This document shows, in pieces, positions 46,777 through 59,115 of a DNA stretch of 64,000 nucleotides. The stretch covers positions 2,008,358-2,072,357 of the forward strand of contig NW_017804120.1 in assembly GCF_001625305.1 (NCBI RefSeq). The letters run 5' to 3'. Each line of letters starts with the position of its first letter. The stretch's first letter is position 1. The notes under the pieces were generated by a model, which saw nothing but the letters and a program-made list of their open reading frames with translations, was not told the origin of the DNA and made no database searches. The position numbers and the translations under genes were made by a program. This DNA is from Branchiostoma belcheri (taxonomy: Eukaryota > Chordata > Leptocardii > Amphioxiformes > Branchiostomatidae).

Positions 46777-47134
46777 GGCCACACCAATTTAATTTGTTGG
46801 TTTTCAGATTCACCTCTTCATTTTTTTCTGATTGGAAAAAAAAAAGATTCTGGTTCTGAATCAAGTAAAAATGCTCATATTTTGCCCCCAACAGTTGAGG
46901 ATAGTCCTTTTCTTCCTACTTCCTACAGCTTTGCCATCTACATCTCAATGCAGTGGTTTAATTCAAAATTCATTGTTAAAATATTAACCCAGCCTTCTGT
47001 GCTGACTTCATGGCTTCTACAATGTATTGTAGCATTTGTGGCTATGTAAGGATGCATAGACCTGTTTTTTTTTTTTCTGCCGTCGCTTCATATTTTTTAT
47101 GAAAAAATCCAAGAACCAACAAATTGGTGTGGCC
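46777..47134. mobile_element. MITE family GGCCACACCAATTT, copy 1 (TAA duplication)
   Basis: Inverted ends ggccacaccaatttaatttg and aaattggtgtggcc, flanked by TAA on both sides. The interior carries the family strings ttttgcccccaacagttgag, cagtggttt and ttttctgccgtcgcttcat. It starts 14 bp after the alpha-arrestin stop, so it forms part of the 3' UTR. Confidence 0.8.
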
Positions 47135-47144
47135 TAAAGTTGAC

Positions 47145-47300
47145 TCTGTGGCTCAGTCAGTCAGAAGATCCAGAGGTCATGGGTTTGATTCCTGGTTAGA
47201 CATTGTGTTCTTAGCAAAGGCACTTGACACGATTTTCCTCCCTCCATCCAGGTGTAAAATGGGTAAATAACTTTGGTTGGTGAGGTAAAAGGTGGTGGAA
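47145..47300 (+). mobile_element. tRNA-derived SINE, second type
   Basis: The A-box-like tggctcagtcagtcagaag is followed by the B box GGTTTGATTCC (47182-47192), then the core-like aaaggcacttgacacgattt and the ccaggtgtaaaatgggtaaa string. It shares the ggcact core with the SINE at 23345-23622 but differs in the tRNA-like head. Confidence 0.7.
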
Positions 47301-47444
47301 GGAGAGGGATGGGCTCTGCTTTCCTATCACCATGTACTGGTTACAGTGGATTAACAACCTACTGCCTCTTTACCATACCTACCTAAGTAAAAAAGTTAGG
47401 GGTTGCTAATTATTGCAGGTGGAAAGGTGGAGGTGAAAATTTGA

Positions 47445-47600
47445 TCTGTATCTGTATCTGTATAGCCAGAATAACCGCCCTTTGGCGTAACAGTATAGCC
47501 AGTATAACCGCCCTTCGGCGTAACAGTATAGCCAGTATAACCACCCTTTGGCGTAACACACCAGCTTCTGTAACACACCAGCTTCGGTAAAATGATATGG
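47445..47600 (-). repeat. Triplicated LINE-tail unit
   Basis: The unit gtatagccagtataaccgcc plus ctttggcgtaaca is present three times in a row. The same sequence is the 3' end of the LINE fragment at 24698-25226, and a single copy is at about 55974-56020. Confidence 0.75.
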
Positions 47601-47959
47601 ACAGTGAAACACAACATATATATTTAAGGTATGATGTTTAAGATGTTTTTGAATGTAAGAATTATATTCCATGACTATATTTGATAATATTGAAGCTATA
47701 TATTGCTCATAAATTCATAACTTTGTTGATATGGATGCTAGAATAGGTATTATGATTAAAGACACCAATAAACAATACTTGTTTTCAAGGCATTTACTTC
47801 CAACAGAAATGCAGACATTTAAGTACTGTATGTATATCAAGGACTTTCCTGTTTACAATGCTTCAAGGACAAAAAACAAAATCTTAAAACTGTACAAGCC
47901 CAGAGGTGGCACAATGGATACCCAACAAGTATAAAGAGTAGTTTGAAGCACCTACTTAA

Positions 47960-48333
47960 GGCCACACCAATTTAATTTGTTGGTTCTCGGATTCGCCTCT
48001 TCGTTTTTTTCTGATTTGCAAAAAAAAAAAATATGATTCTGGTTCTGAATCAACTGAAAAATGCTCATGTTTTGCCCTCAACAGTTGAGGAAAGTCCTTT
48101 TCTTCCTAGTTGTTACAGTTTTCCCATCTATCATTGCAGTGGTTTGATTAAAAGTTCAAAATTCAATGTTTAAATTTTAACCCAGCCTTTTGTGTTGACT
48201 TCATGGCTCATTTCGTAGCATTTAAGCCTATAATGGGATGCCTAGACCTGTTTTTATTTTTATTTTTTTCGCCCTGTCGCTTCATATTTTTTCTGAAAAA
48301 ATCCGAGAACCAACAAATTAAATTGGTGTGGCC
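47960..48333. mobile_element. MITE family GGCCACACCAATTT, copy 2 (TAA duplication)
   Basis: Ends ggccacaccaatttaatttg and aaattggtgtggcc with TAA on both sides. The interior resembles copy 1 (tttgccctcaacagttgagg, cttcatggctcatttcgta). It lies between the convergent alpha-arrestin and THRAP3-like genes. Confidence 0.85.
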
Positions 48334-48759
48334 TAATGTAAACAAAATACAGCATACCACCTTTTTTTAACTGCTTTAAAAAAAAGTTATAAAAGAAAAA
48401 AAAAACGACTATTGAAAACAGTAGAATACTATGGTAATTTTGTGCTGTTGCTGATCTACATTTTGACACCTACATTGTATTGTTTCTTTAAGAATCTAAA
48501 TAAAAACATAGCAGACTTTACTAGTGATACAAGTCCTTATGTTATCAATTGACAATACCATTGCACTGTTCAGATTATACAATGTACTTCTGATATAGGA
48601 TGGAGCAAGAATTCATTTTACACATGTACCTCCTTGCTTTTACCAAAGAAGAGTTGCCAAGCTGACATTATCTTTAGACACAACATCAGGTTCCTTACTC
48701 CTATTGGAACTAAAAATCTTGAGTCAAAACACAAGCAAAAAGCTGGTTCTGTATCATTT

Positions 48760-49098
48760 TATGACCCTATAAAAGACTAGGGATCCCCCTCTTTGAGAGT
48801 CAGACACTCCCAAAGTTTGCAGTAAGTGTCATTTCCAAGATGATACCACATCTTCAGTAGGGGTGTACAGGGTACATTTCCTGGTGTTCAGCTGTCATTT
48901 TCAAGATGATACCACATCTTCAGTAGGGGTGTACAGGGTACATTTCCTGGTGTTCAGCTAGTTTATGACCCCATATGAGCACAGGGATACCCCCTCTCTA
49001 AAGAGTCAGACACTCCCAAAGTTCTGTAGTAAGTGTCATTTTCAAGATGACACCACATCTTCAGTAGGGGTGTACAGGGTGCATTTCATGGTGTTCAG
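48760..49098 (-). repeat. Tandem repeats in the 3' UTR of the THRAP3-like gene
   Basis: The block caagatgataccacatcttc, gtaggggtgtacagggtaca, cctggtgttcagct occurs three times (about 48830-48895, 48896-48959, 49030-49100). The block ending gtcagacactcccaaagtt occurs twice. The last copy abuts the stop codon of the THRAP3-like gene. Confidence 0.85.
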
Positions 49099-52000
49099 CT
49101 AGCCTGTGGTGCTGGTGGGTTTGTTATCTTCTTCCTGTAGCAATATAAAAATATTAGTTATCAGTACATGGTAAAAGAAACAGCATACACAATACTCCTT
49201 TTGGAGTCCAACACCCCTGGCATGTTATATATGTATGCAATGTATCCAATTTCTAATCTTTTCAGCCTCTTCTAATGCCTGTTATTGGTTATTATTACCT
49301 ATAACTCACCAGTAAGTGAGGGACCACAATTTGCAGTGTCATAAATTTACAGTAAAGCACATTAAAAAAAATACCTTCAAAAGTGCAAAAAATTCACATT
49401 AGATTTGGCAAATACTCTGCAGAACTTCAAACTTTCTTGGTCAGGACTCGTTTTGTCACTACTACTATGGAAGCAAATGATCTTTCCCCCATATTCCATC
49501 TCTCAGAATGACGTTCCACGCTGAAAGCTTCTTTCCTAGAACTATACTATGGAACAAGCTACCCTGTGAATGCTTCATAAATAAGCACAACCTTAATTTT
49601 TTAAGTCTAAGGTAAACAAAAATCTGTCTAAAGTACAGTACATTAATGTAACCCAAAACATGTTAGTGGTTCGTATGAATCTTGTTTTGCAGTTAAAATT
49701 GAAATAAATCATAAAAAAGGAATTTGCCCACTCTACCTCCATGCACAATCTCAGGTTATTTGGCTGAAGAATGACAGAGTTGAACCCATTTACCAAATGG
49801 GGGAAGAAGAAACATGAGGGAAAACAATATATTTCATCCATACCATGGTATGGAGTGAAATACGAATAAATTAATCTCTGCCACCTCACCTCTCGAGATC
49901 TGTCCTTGCTCCCCCGTGACCTACTGGTGTCCATGTCCTCAAACTTGTCATGTTCCCACTGGGGGCTGAACCTTGACCCCCGACCTCTCCCTCCGAACCC
50001 CCGCCCGCGACCTCTGAACCTCGGCCCTCTGGGTACGAAGCCTCGCCCCCGGCCGCGCCCACGTTCCCGATCAAAGGACGCTCCACGGAGAGGAGGGTTG
50101 TCTCTGTCATCATGCTGAAGTTAGGAGGAACAAACAGTTTTCATTGTTAAATGAACACGATGAATTTAGTATTTCACGTCAATGTATTGACACTTTGATT
50201 TTGCCTGGCACTAATATACATGTATCATAGTTCACTCAATGTCTGTGGTAGCAAAAGTTCACTGTCTGAGAAAAATGGAGGTGTACACAGAGCTATGTGT
50301 ATATCATATGTTCACAATGGTGGCAGGTGCAGATAAAAGAAAGTCAGCAGATTATGTAATGATAAGTTTGTGGTACCGAAGTGACCCTGAAAAACACAAA
50401 CATATAAAGTACTGCAGAAAAATTAGGAATTTCATTACTTTGTGCTGTTGTCCTTTTATTAATAGTTTACTAACAGTAGCATTATGACAACAACAAACTT
50501 AAAATGTAAGTGCAGTTACACATGGCAGACTTCATTTTTTGGGGGTCCTCTCTGTTATGACTTTTATACTATTATCTTTCAGAATCAGATTCACAGATAG
50601 AATATAGTACAAACCTCATAATAGTAAGCTCCCTTGGGTGTGGCCTCTGGGTCTTTCTGCCAATCGTCTTGGAACTTGTCTGGCCGGCTGGAGAAGTTGG
50701 GCAGGCCCCTTCCGCGGCCCCTCCCCCTGAAATCACCCCTTCCCCGGAAATCGCCTCTTCCTCTGAAGTCGCCTCTCCCTCGGAAGTCGCCACGTCCTCG
50801 AAAGTCACCGCGGCCCCGGAACCCTCCCCCTGTGGTCCCCCCTCCCACGCCAGTCCCCCCTCCCCCTGTACCCACCCCTTTCCCCGGAGTCCCTCCGGAA
50901 ATCCGTTCTGCGGTCTCCCGAGCGGTCGCGCCTGTCGTCTTCCGGGTGGTGGTCGCTGTAGTAGTCGCTCTCGCTCTCCTGTCGCCTGCGGACCAGGGTC
51001 TGCCTCAGGTCGTTGGGATCGCGTACTCTTCTCCCGTCGTCGTGCTGGGCTCCTCGCTCGCTGGACCCGCTTCGGTCGAACTTCCTCTCCCGCCTTCTGT
51101 AGTCGTCTCGCTCGGAGTGACTGTAGCCACCTCGCTTCTCAGCATGGGGTTCCGCATCTGGTGACCGTCGGCTGTCGCCGTGAGAAGTAAAGCGATCGCT
51201 GAGGCTTCTTCGAGGCGGTGATGCGGACCTTTTTCTACCATGGCTCCGGTCCTCTTGGCTTCTGGAGCGGCGTCGAACTCTACGAGGATCTTCCGCACCT
51301 TGAGATTCCAGCCTTCGCCACACGCTGCTCTTCCCCTCGCCACGTCTTGGCTCTTCCTCTGGCTCATCGTCGTCTAAGATCTGGATGATCCTCCTCTCTG
51401 TCTTCACTTCCGGCGCGGCTTCAGCCTCTGTTACGGGTACGTGGGACTTGAACTCGGGGCGCTGGGATATCGGACGCAGGCCCTCGTTTGGCTTGCGCGG
51501 GACCACCACGGTGTCCGGATCGATGGCCGGTGACTGATGGACAGTGCGGTGGATCGTCATCTGTACCATCTCCAAGTCCACATCCTTGTAGGAGAGGTGC
51601 TCTTCCTTCCGCGCTTTCTTCTTCTTTTCCTCTTTGACAGACAGCACGATATCTTCCTCAGGAGATTTTTCCTTGCCCTTCCTGCTGTATTTTCTTGGAG
51701 GACTTCTGCTGTCGTGTCTTCCCTTCCTATCTGGGGATGAAGCTTGTGCTTTCTTTCCATGTTTCTTACTCTCTGCGTGCTTCTTCTCTGTTGCCTTCTG
51801 AGCTTTGCCATGATGGGTCTCCTCTCGAGAGTGGTCTCGTTTCTTCTGCCCTTTTGCTTTGTGATGTCTGTCGTCGGATGTATCCCTCTCCTTGCCTTGA
51901 CCTTTGCCAGCTGACTTCTTCTTCCCTTCAAGCGCAGGTTTCCTTGTGTCTGAACTTCGCGATCTTTGGCTGGCTTCCTCGGTGGACCTTCGTGAAGCCT

Positions 52001-54430
52001 TACCACGCGGTGGGGGTTCGTCGTGTTGTGCTCTTGGAGGTGAGCCTTGCCTGAATGCTGCCTCCCTCTCTCTCACAGCTGCAGGCTTGGCCAGCGGATA
52101 TTCTCTTCTCTCCGCGCCATGTTCAGGATAGTCTCTGTAGGGGGATCTAGAGAAGCGCTCTCTCCCCTTTTCCTCTCGTAGAGGCCACGCTTGTCTTTCT
52201 GTCGGCTTCAGCTCCTGCCTTCTGTAGTCGCCACCTTCTTCGTACGGCGAGTTTCTCTCCCCTTGGTGTATTGGCTCCCTGTCGGGGTAGTCATCTTCTA
52301 TGAAGGGGATGTTGCGCTCAGCGACTTCGTGAGGCAGTCTGTCGTCTTGATACGGCCCTTCGTTTCTCTCCCACGACCGCCCTCTGTTTCCCCGGGGTGG
52401 CTCGGGCCGACCTTCGTCGAAACGTGGCGACCGATCCCAGGAGCGTCTGCGAGGCTCTCTGTCGAAATCGGCATCGCGGAACCTCTCCGGAGTTATGGCT
52501 TGTCCTCGCGGCTTCTTGACATCATAGATATCCTCGTAGCTCCCCGTGCGCTTTCCGCCCAAACTGGCAGGTCTGGGAGACAGGTTCCTCGGCGGGTACC
52601 CCCCTCGTTCTGCCGAGAAGCTCCCCCTCTGTCGGACAGGAGACTTCCACCTTCCCTCAGGTTCAGGCCGAACATCCTCGCCATCGCTGCGGTACCCCTC
52701 CCCACGCTCCCACTGACTCCTGGGTGGGGAGGGGGGCAGCGGCTTCTTCTCCACCTCCTCTGGTGGGTACGTCTGCTCCCATTCTTCTGGGTGGGAGGTG
52801 ATTCTCGGCGGGGGGCTAGCTCGGGCGTCGCGGCCTCTCGATCGTGATCTGTGTCGTGATCTGGATCTGTGCGACGCTCGTCTTGTGTGCCGCGGGGAGC
52901 GAGATCTTGATCTGTGGCGGGGCTTGGTTCTTGGCGAGTGCGAGCGCGATCTCTTCGGGGATCGGGATCTCCTGGGAGACCTGGATCGACGCGGTGAGCG
53001 GGATCGTCTCCGAGATCTGGATCTAGATCGGGAATACGACCTTGAGCGTGACCTCCGGGAGTACCCCCTGGCAGGTGGGAGTGGTCCTATTCTGCCCCGC
53101 CCCCTCCATCCCCTGCCACGCCCCCGGCCGCGCCCACGGAACGGACGAATCGGGGAGGATCGTCTCCGGTAGGGAGAATGGCGCCGACCTCGGCTTCGCG
53201 ATCTTGACCGGGACCGCGACGAATAAGATCGTGACCTGGATCGGCTGAAGAGAAAACAAACTCAGTCAATTATACGGAGACTTAACTTCTGGATCTGATT
53301 CGATATATAGAGAGAAACATTGAAATTCAAAGCATTGTATGCTGTACACATGCTATCACATGTACTACAACAGCTGGATTGTACTACAACAGATGATGAT
53401 GATAGTTAATTACCTACATATTAATCAAACTAACTTCTAGTGACATGTTTGCTTTTTCTCTTAGGCCACACCAATTTAATTTTATGGATGACATCCTCTG
53501 AAGACCCCCAAACTAGTGCGCGCGGGCGAAAAAAATAAAAATCCGGCCAAAAATAAAAATGCTACAAAACCACAGGAATACAAACCTGGTATTGTGAATT
53601 TGGCGCATTACATAGCGACGTATACGACAGGCCGGCACATGCTGACTTTTTGTGGAATTTATGAATCGACACTGCTGTACGTATGTACTGAGTTCTTGAG
53701 TCTTGGAGCTTCGGTAGCCTGGCTGCCGTCAACCAGAGTTATCACCACCATGCACTACCCAGGCCTAAAGCCAGGCCAGAGCCTCGGAATACGTGATTCT
53801 TTTTTTTTTTTTTTTTGAGATCGGGCGAAAATCATCCATAAAATTAAATCGGTGTGGCCTTAGGGACTTCAACTTTGATATACCAGTCATGCATGTGATA
53901 CAAAATGCATGATTTATTTACAATTACAATGTGCAAGTCCAGTTACTTCAACTTGTGGTCTTAAAAAGCTATCTAGAGAGTGTTTTACATGTATCTTATC
54001 AAATATTCATGTCTGGTTGCACCAAATTATGACACTTTGATTGTACGGAGTCTTTGAGTTGCACATTTATAAGTAGCCAACATGTCTGTACATGTAACGT
54101 GTTACATGTATTTATGTAGCTCAAGTTCAACCACACAAATAAAGGAGGTTATAACTTATATCTTTATCATACATAGTGCAAGCTAGCTTTGGTTGCACCA
54201 ATTGCATTTTGGTTGCACTAAATTAAACTGGATCTTTGGTTGTACATAGATGGCCATTATACATATGTACAAGAAGTTTTCACTCTCTTGTAAAAATATG
54301 CATGATCGAGTTTAAAAAAAATATCTTGAGCTACATGTACACTGTACAGGGATGTTTTTACCCACGCACAAATCACCTACCTCCCTTTCCGCTTTCTGCC
54401 CTTTCTGGCAGGAGATCGGGATCGTGCCAT
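49099..54430 (-). CDS. BCLAF1/THRAP3 family RS/RGG-rich nuclear protein
   Basis: Minus-strand exons: 54381-54430 (ATG), 50615-53244, 49890-50114 and 49099-49134 (stop TAG), with 5' UTR in 54431-54537 and 54645 to about 54730. About 979 aa. The N-terminus MARSRSPARKGRKRKGSRSR leads into an RS domain, an RGRGRGRGWRGRGR block, more SR repeats and a long charged middle (KKKKARKEEHLSYKDVDLEM). The C-terminus has GRGDFRGRGDFRG repeats, then KDPEATPKGAYYYEHDDRD, the RGRGRGFGGRGRG block, SPQWEHDKFEDM and the end EEDNKPTSTTG. This mirrors vertebrate THRAP3 (PEYTPKSKKYYLHDD... SPKWAHDKF... DNIQPTTE). The family acts in pre-mRNA processing, mRNA export and transcription in nuclear speckles. The large exon needs one base discounted near 50822-50831 to stay open (see findings). 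Confidence 0.82.
53464..53859. mobile_element. Hybrid MITE: GGCCACACCAATTT ends with ATGGATGACATCC subends (TTA duplication)
   Basis: The outer ends ggccacaccaatttaattt and aaattaaatcggtgtggcc are those of the 46777 family. Just inside are tatggatgacatcctctg and atcatccata, as in the 45320 family. TTA flanks both sides. It lies in intron 1 of the THRAP3-like gene; the rest of that intron (53245-54380) shows no other feature. Confidence 0.8.
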
Positions 54431-54715
54431 TATTTACGGATCACGCACAGATGCACAAACACAGGGATCGTCTGTGGAGAATTCTGTCGACAGTGGATCC
54501 GGGTCGGACTGGTTGAAGCGTGGTCGCCCTCCCCACTCTGGAAAATAAAAACACCACCAAAATCAGCAAAACGAACGCAAACCAGCCACAAAAACGATTG
54601 AGAACTGGATAACTGTAGCTGCTATGATTTGCACGGGGACTTACCTATCCAATGGCAGCGGGATTTCTTTAAAACAGAAGAAACTTGGAGAAACCTAGAA
54701 AAGACCGCAAAATTT

Positions 54716-54728
54716 GGCAGCCATCTTG
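54716..54728 (-). promoter_or_regulatory. YY1-like site at the presumed THRAP3-like transcription start
   Basis: On the minus strand it reads CAAGATGGCTGCC, close to the YY1 consensus often found just downstream of start sites of housekeeping genes. It sits at the distal edge of the presumed non-coding first exon (donor at 54639-54644). Confidence 0.45.
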
Positions 54729-54730
54729 TC

Positions 54731-55230
54731 TGGTACGGAGGATAGATATCAGCCAATCAGAGAAGTCGTAGCAAATCGGTGCTGGGATGCCGAATGATGA
54801 TAAATAATCTTTTCAAAACTCAAGTATCAGATTTCATCGATATTCTATGATATTGTTGTAAAATATTGTTATATTGATCCACACAAAACTTGTCACTTAT
54901 ATTAATTGTAGATTGTAGAATTAATAAAAAAAAGTCATCTATAAGGGCGCCTCTGATTTGCTGCAAGGTTGAGACTAGTCTATTAGAAATATAGGTACAT
55001 TAGAAATATCGTCAAATTATTTTGCAAACTTTAACGAATTCTTTTCGATTAAATATAGTATTATGCCAAATAATTTATATTAATGTAAAGTAATTTACTG
55101 TATTTACTTTACTGTGTGATTAATTAATTATTTAAGGGACAAGTAATTCAAACAACTCCCTAATATATAGTAGACTATTCCAGTTCGCCTTTGTTTTGAA
55201 ATGCGCGCTTAGCGTGTAAAGAGAGGTCGC
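54731..55230. promoter_or_regulatory. Presumed bidirectional promoter region
   Basis: The 5' ends of the THRAP3-like gene (leftward) and the VAC8-like gene (rightward) appear to lie about 0.5 kb apart. No TATA box is convincing. The assignment depends on inferred non-coding first exons. Confidence 0.4.
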
Positions 55231-55359
55231 GCCGGCCCACATAGACATTTTATTATGCAGAACTAGTCAGTTGCAAAGCCGGTTTTCTGGCAAGTTTCCT
55301 CTCTTTGCTTCGTCAGAATCAGAACACCGAATGACAGACAAATCGCCAGCTTCTTGAAG
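55230..55359 (+). other. Candidate non-coding first exon of the VAC8-like gene
   Basis: GC-richer sequence ends at 55359 with a strong donor (cttgaag followed by gtaagt). The only ATG in it opens an eight-residue frame. The next supported plus-strand exon is at 60139. The start is not defined by sequence alone. Confidence 0.4.
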
Positions 55360-58035
55360 GTAAGTTCGCGAAGGGGAAACTTTAGCGGGAAGTTTTTGGT
55401 GCACTGTCTTTGTCTCTGGTGTTGTAGCAATAGTTCCTTTGTTTTCGTCCATGTGGTGTTGATATAGTATGAATTAATCAACACCAGGTGTTACCTATTT
55501 ATGAAATCTCTTTGTACGTTTTTGTTGGCTTAAAAAATATCTCACGTTGTCACGTACACATTTTAGAGAGATCTGTTTTTACAGTTTGGAGAAAAGAAAT
55601 TTATTGGAATTAAGGTACCAGGTGTTGAAACTCTCACACCTGGAATTTTGGGTTAGAGATTGAAACGATTGTTTGTTTTATGTATCTGGGCCAATTGTAC
55701 TGTGTCAACAAAGACAAGGAACTACGTACTGTGCTACAATTGAATTGGGCCATCCATCCTATTCAAACAATTGAGAGCAGGGAGGTTAAAAATCTAGATT
55801 TTTTATCTTTGACAGAGCCAAGTAGAGCCATTCTCTAACGTTACACCAAGGAGGTCATAAAATTTAAATCTTTGAGTCCCAAGGGTTAGATTTGGTTGCA
55901 AATTGTACTGTCTACATAATTTATTAGAAAGTAGCACAAGGAAGTTATTGTGGTTAAGACAAAGGGTTGTAGTCTGTATCTGTATAGCCGGTATAACAGC
56001 CTTTCGGCGTAACACACCAGCTAGTCAGTGATTTTACATTTAGTAGTATGCATTTTTTTAAAGTTACATTTCAACTATGCTTAGCCTGCATGTTCTTGCA
56101 ATTAGAATGTATATGTGAACACAGTTTTGGTCCCTATAAATGAGGGCCTGTATGGGGGGTCCAGACAATGCTTTACGCTGAATTCGGAAACCTCTCGATT
56201 ACGCTTTACGATAAATTCCAAGTGGCTACAACGCATTACGTAGAATTAAAACGCCAAATACGCTCTACGCAAAAATATTAGAACGGTCCATCTACGCTCT
56301 ACGTAGAATTAAAACAGCCGATTACGCTCTACAGAAAAGGGCTTGCGGGTCCCCACTATGAAGTATCTTACCAGAACCATTGCTGTGCAGCTATGCAGAA
56401 AAAAACAACATGTATTTCGAGCGATATCTTTTGTTTCTTTTGTTCATGATATCCTTTGTACTTTTAACATTATTACAATGTACCAGACAATTGTGTCTGT
56501 TAACTTTGCTGGTACTCGTGTTACACAGTGTGTGTGGCTTAACCTTGAGTCAAGTGTACAAACATGTATTCCCGTAGGCTAAGGTGTAACTTCAAGTCAA
56601 AAAATGAAAAGGTAAATATGCAGTGTTCTCTCCAATGCTATTGAGCATATTCTAGTATTATAAGTGAATGAATGAAAGACCTTTATTGTACGTTTGTGCT
56701 CTAACAAGCTAAGTACAGGTCATGGATAAACAGGGAAAAAGAATACAACAATGACACTTACAAACTATACATACTAATATGTGGTCTAGTATTTACAGGT
56801 TCAACTTCTTCTCGCTTCTTGAGGCAGTTAATTAATAATTAGATGTACGAACATATTGAGCTAATGATACATGGTTTATAAAGTTTCATATATGGCCCCC
56901 TATGCTGTGATTTGGACCCATATGATGTGATTTTGATAAATCTTGCAAGAAAATGAAAATATAACTTTAGAATAAAGCTATAGTAAAGGGGAAGATTAAC
57001 TTCACAAAATCTGTCCCTTAATAAGTGAGAAATACTAGTAGTGTCTCAGGGGGTTATCATGTAAAAACTTCAAATCAAAGAATGAAAAGGATAATATGTA
57101 ACTTTTTAGGCTAAGAGGTTGATGAATATCATTTTTCCAACATACATGTAGTATATAGGCCTCAGCTGAAATCACAGATCATGTGAAAAACAGTGGAATT
57201 TTTTGTACAGATAAAAATCTGAGATAACCTTCGAATTCACTCTGCAATTAGACAACCATATGGGAATATCTGTCTACATTTACAAGTTACAAGAAGTTAT
57301 AAATTCTATTGCTAAATTTCTCCTTCAGTAGAATTCAGTAAAATACTAAAATCCGGAAGTCCAAACCTAAAAGCATAATTTTCTCCAAAAATTATTACTT
57401 TTTTTGAAGCGTGCTAGAGCTAAGAGAACACCCAAAACATTGATACTATCAACAGTTTGGAATTTGTCCTTTTTTCTAGTTTCTGAGGCACACCCATTTT
57501 TGTACTTCAGTACATAAAAAACCCAAGGATTAGTTCGTTGTTCAACAATGAAAAAACTCGTAACATGGCATTACATGGTTTCCTCTTTAATTATGCACTT
57601 TAAAAGATTTACTAGAATGAAGGTTGTGTCGGGCCTTGACGAAAACAAGGACTCCTACTTATATAATTATGTTGTCACTGTCTGACTGTGTTCTTATGAG
57701 GGCCTGCAAGCCCTTTTTCGTAAGGCGTAATCAGGCCGTTTTAGACTTCGTAATTCGTAGGCAGCCTCCGCAAAAATCAACGTAATTCGTAATTGGACAT
57801 TAGCCGCAAATCGTAAAGTCGTAATTAGCTCTGAGACTTTAACGTAATTCGTAATAGGCGGCGAAAATTTTGCGTAATTCGTAATCACTACCCCCCCTTG
57901 CAGGCCCTCTCTTATGTTTAAGACTGAGAACTGTGTACTGCGAATTGATTTATTTTTGACAACTTATAAGTTGTTGGTTAGGACTGGAAAGGTTTTTCCT
58001 GTGTTTTTACAGTGAAACAGTTTAAGTTTGTATAA

Positions 58036-58428
58036 GGCCATACCAATTTGATTTGTTGGTTCTCGGATTTTTTCAGACAAAATATGAAGCGACAGGACGA
58101 AAAAAAGATAAAAAAAATAAAAACAGGACTAGGTTTCCTGTTATACATGTAGCCCCAAATGCACGTGCTATATATGCAATAGAAATCATGAAGTCAACAC
58201 AAAAGCCTGAATTTATATGAACGTCAAACATTTCGAACTTTTACTCAAACCACCGTATTGAGAGATGGTAAAACTGTACTATAGGAACGAAAGGACTTTC
58301 TTCAACTGTTGGGGGCAAAATATGATCATTTTTTAGTTGATTCAGAACCAGAATCTTTTTCTTTCTTTGCAAATCAGAAAAAAATGAAGAGGTGAATCCG
58401 AGAACCAACAAATTAAATTGGTGTGGCC
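58036..58428. mobile_element. MITE family GGCCACACCAATTT, copy 3
   Basis: Inverted ends ggccataccaatttgatttg and aaattggtgtggcc. The flanks are TAA and TAC, so the duplication has decayed. The interior is in the opposite orientation to copies 1 and 2. Confidence 0.75.
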
Positions 58429-58763
58429 TACTCAAAACTGTCAATACTAGTACTAGAGAGAAATTCTGTATCTGGGTGCTCTTGACTTGTTTTGCTTCTG
58501 TATACTTCTATGAATAGTGTTATGTAATGAAGTAAGAAGAATACAGCAGCTGTACATGTTTTTGTGACCTTTTTACTTTTAGCCTCAGGAGAAACAACTT
58601 TGTCCTTGTCCTGATAGGTAAATGCAGACAGTACATGTACATACATGTAATGACCACCTGGCTATTGTCACCACTTTTTTGTGGACTTACAAGGACAAAT
58701 GTACTAGTAAGCCTCAGATAATTTTCCCCATTGACAAGAATGTAAGCATAATCGTTTGAATAA

Positions 58764-59115
58764 GGCCACAACAATTTATTTTGTTGTTTCTCGGATTGCC
58801 CTGTCCATTTTTGTCTGATTTGCAAAAAAAAACAACAACTTTGCAAACATGCAAAATGCAGACATATTTTGGCCCCAGTGGTTGAAGAAAGTCTGTTTCT
58901 TCCTAGTTGTTCAAGTTTTTCAATGTAACAATGCAATTTTGTTTGAAGTTCATTAAAACTTCAAAATCTATTGTTTTAATTATAAACCAGCCTGGTATGT
59001 TCACTTCATATTGTAACATTTCTGGCTATCATGGGGTCTGTTGTTTTTTTTTGCCCTGTCGCTTCATATTTTTTCTGGAAAAATCCAAAAACCAACAAAT
59101 TAAATTGGTGTGGCC
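58764..59115. mobile_element. MITE family GGCCACACCAATTT, copy 4 (TAA duplication)
   Basis: Ends ggccacaacaatttattttg and aaattggtgtggcc, with TAA on both sides. The interior has the tttgccctgtcgcttcata family string. Confidence 0.8.

Noticed and set aside
50634-53248. Several plus-strand frames opposite the THRAP3-like large exon
   Set aside because: RS and RGG codons leave the complement open; the minus strand has the family match and consistent splicing.
55263-55484. Small minus-strand ORFs of 61-73 codons
   Set aside because: They overlap the inferred plus-strand first exon, match no family I recognise and have no splice support.
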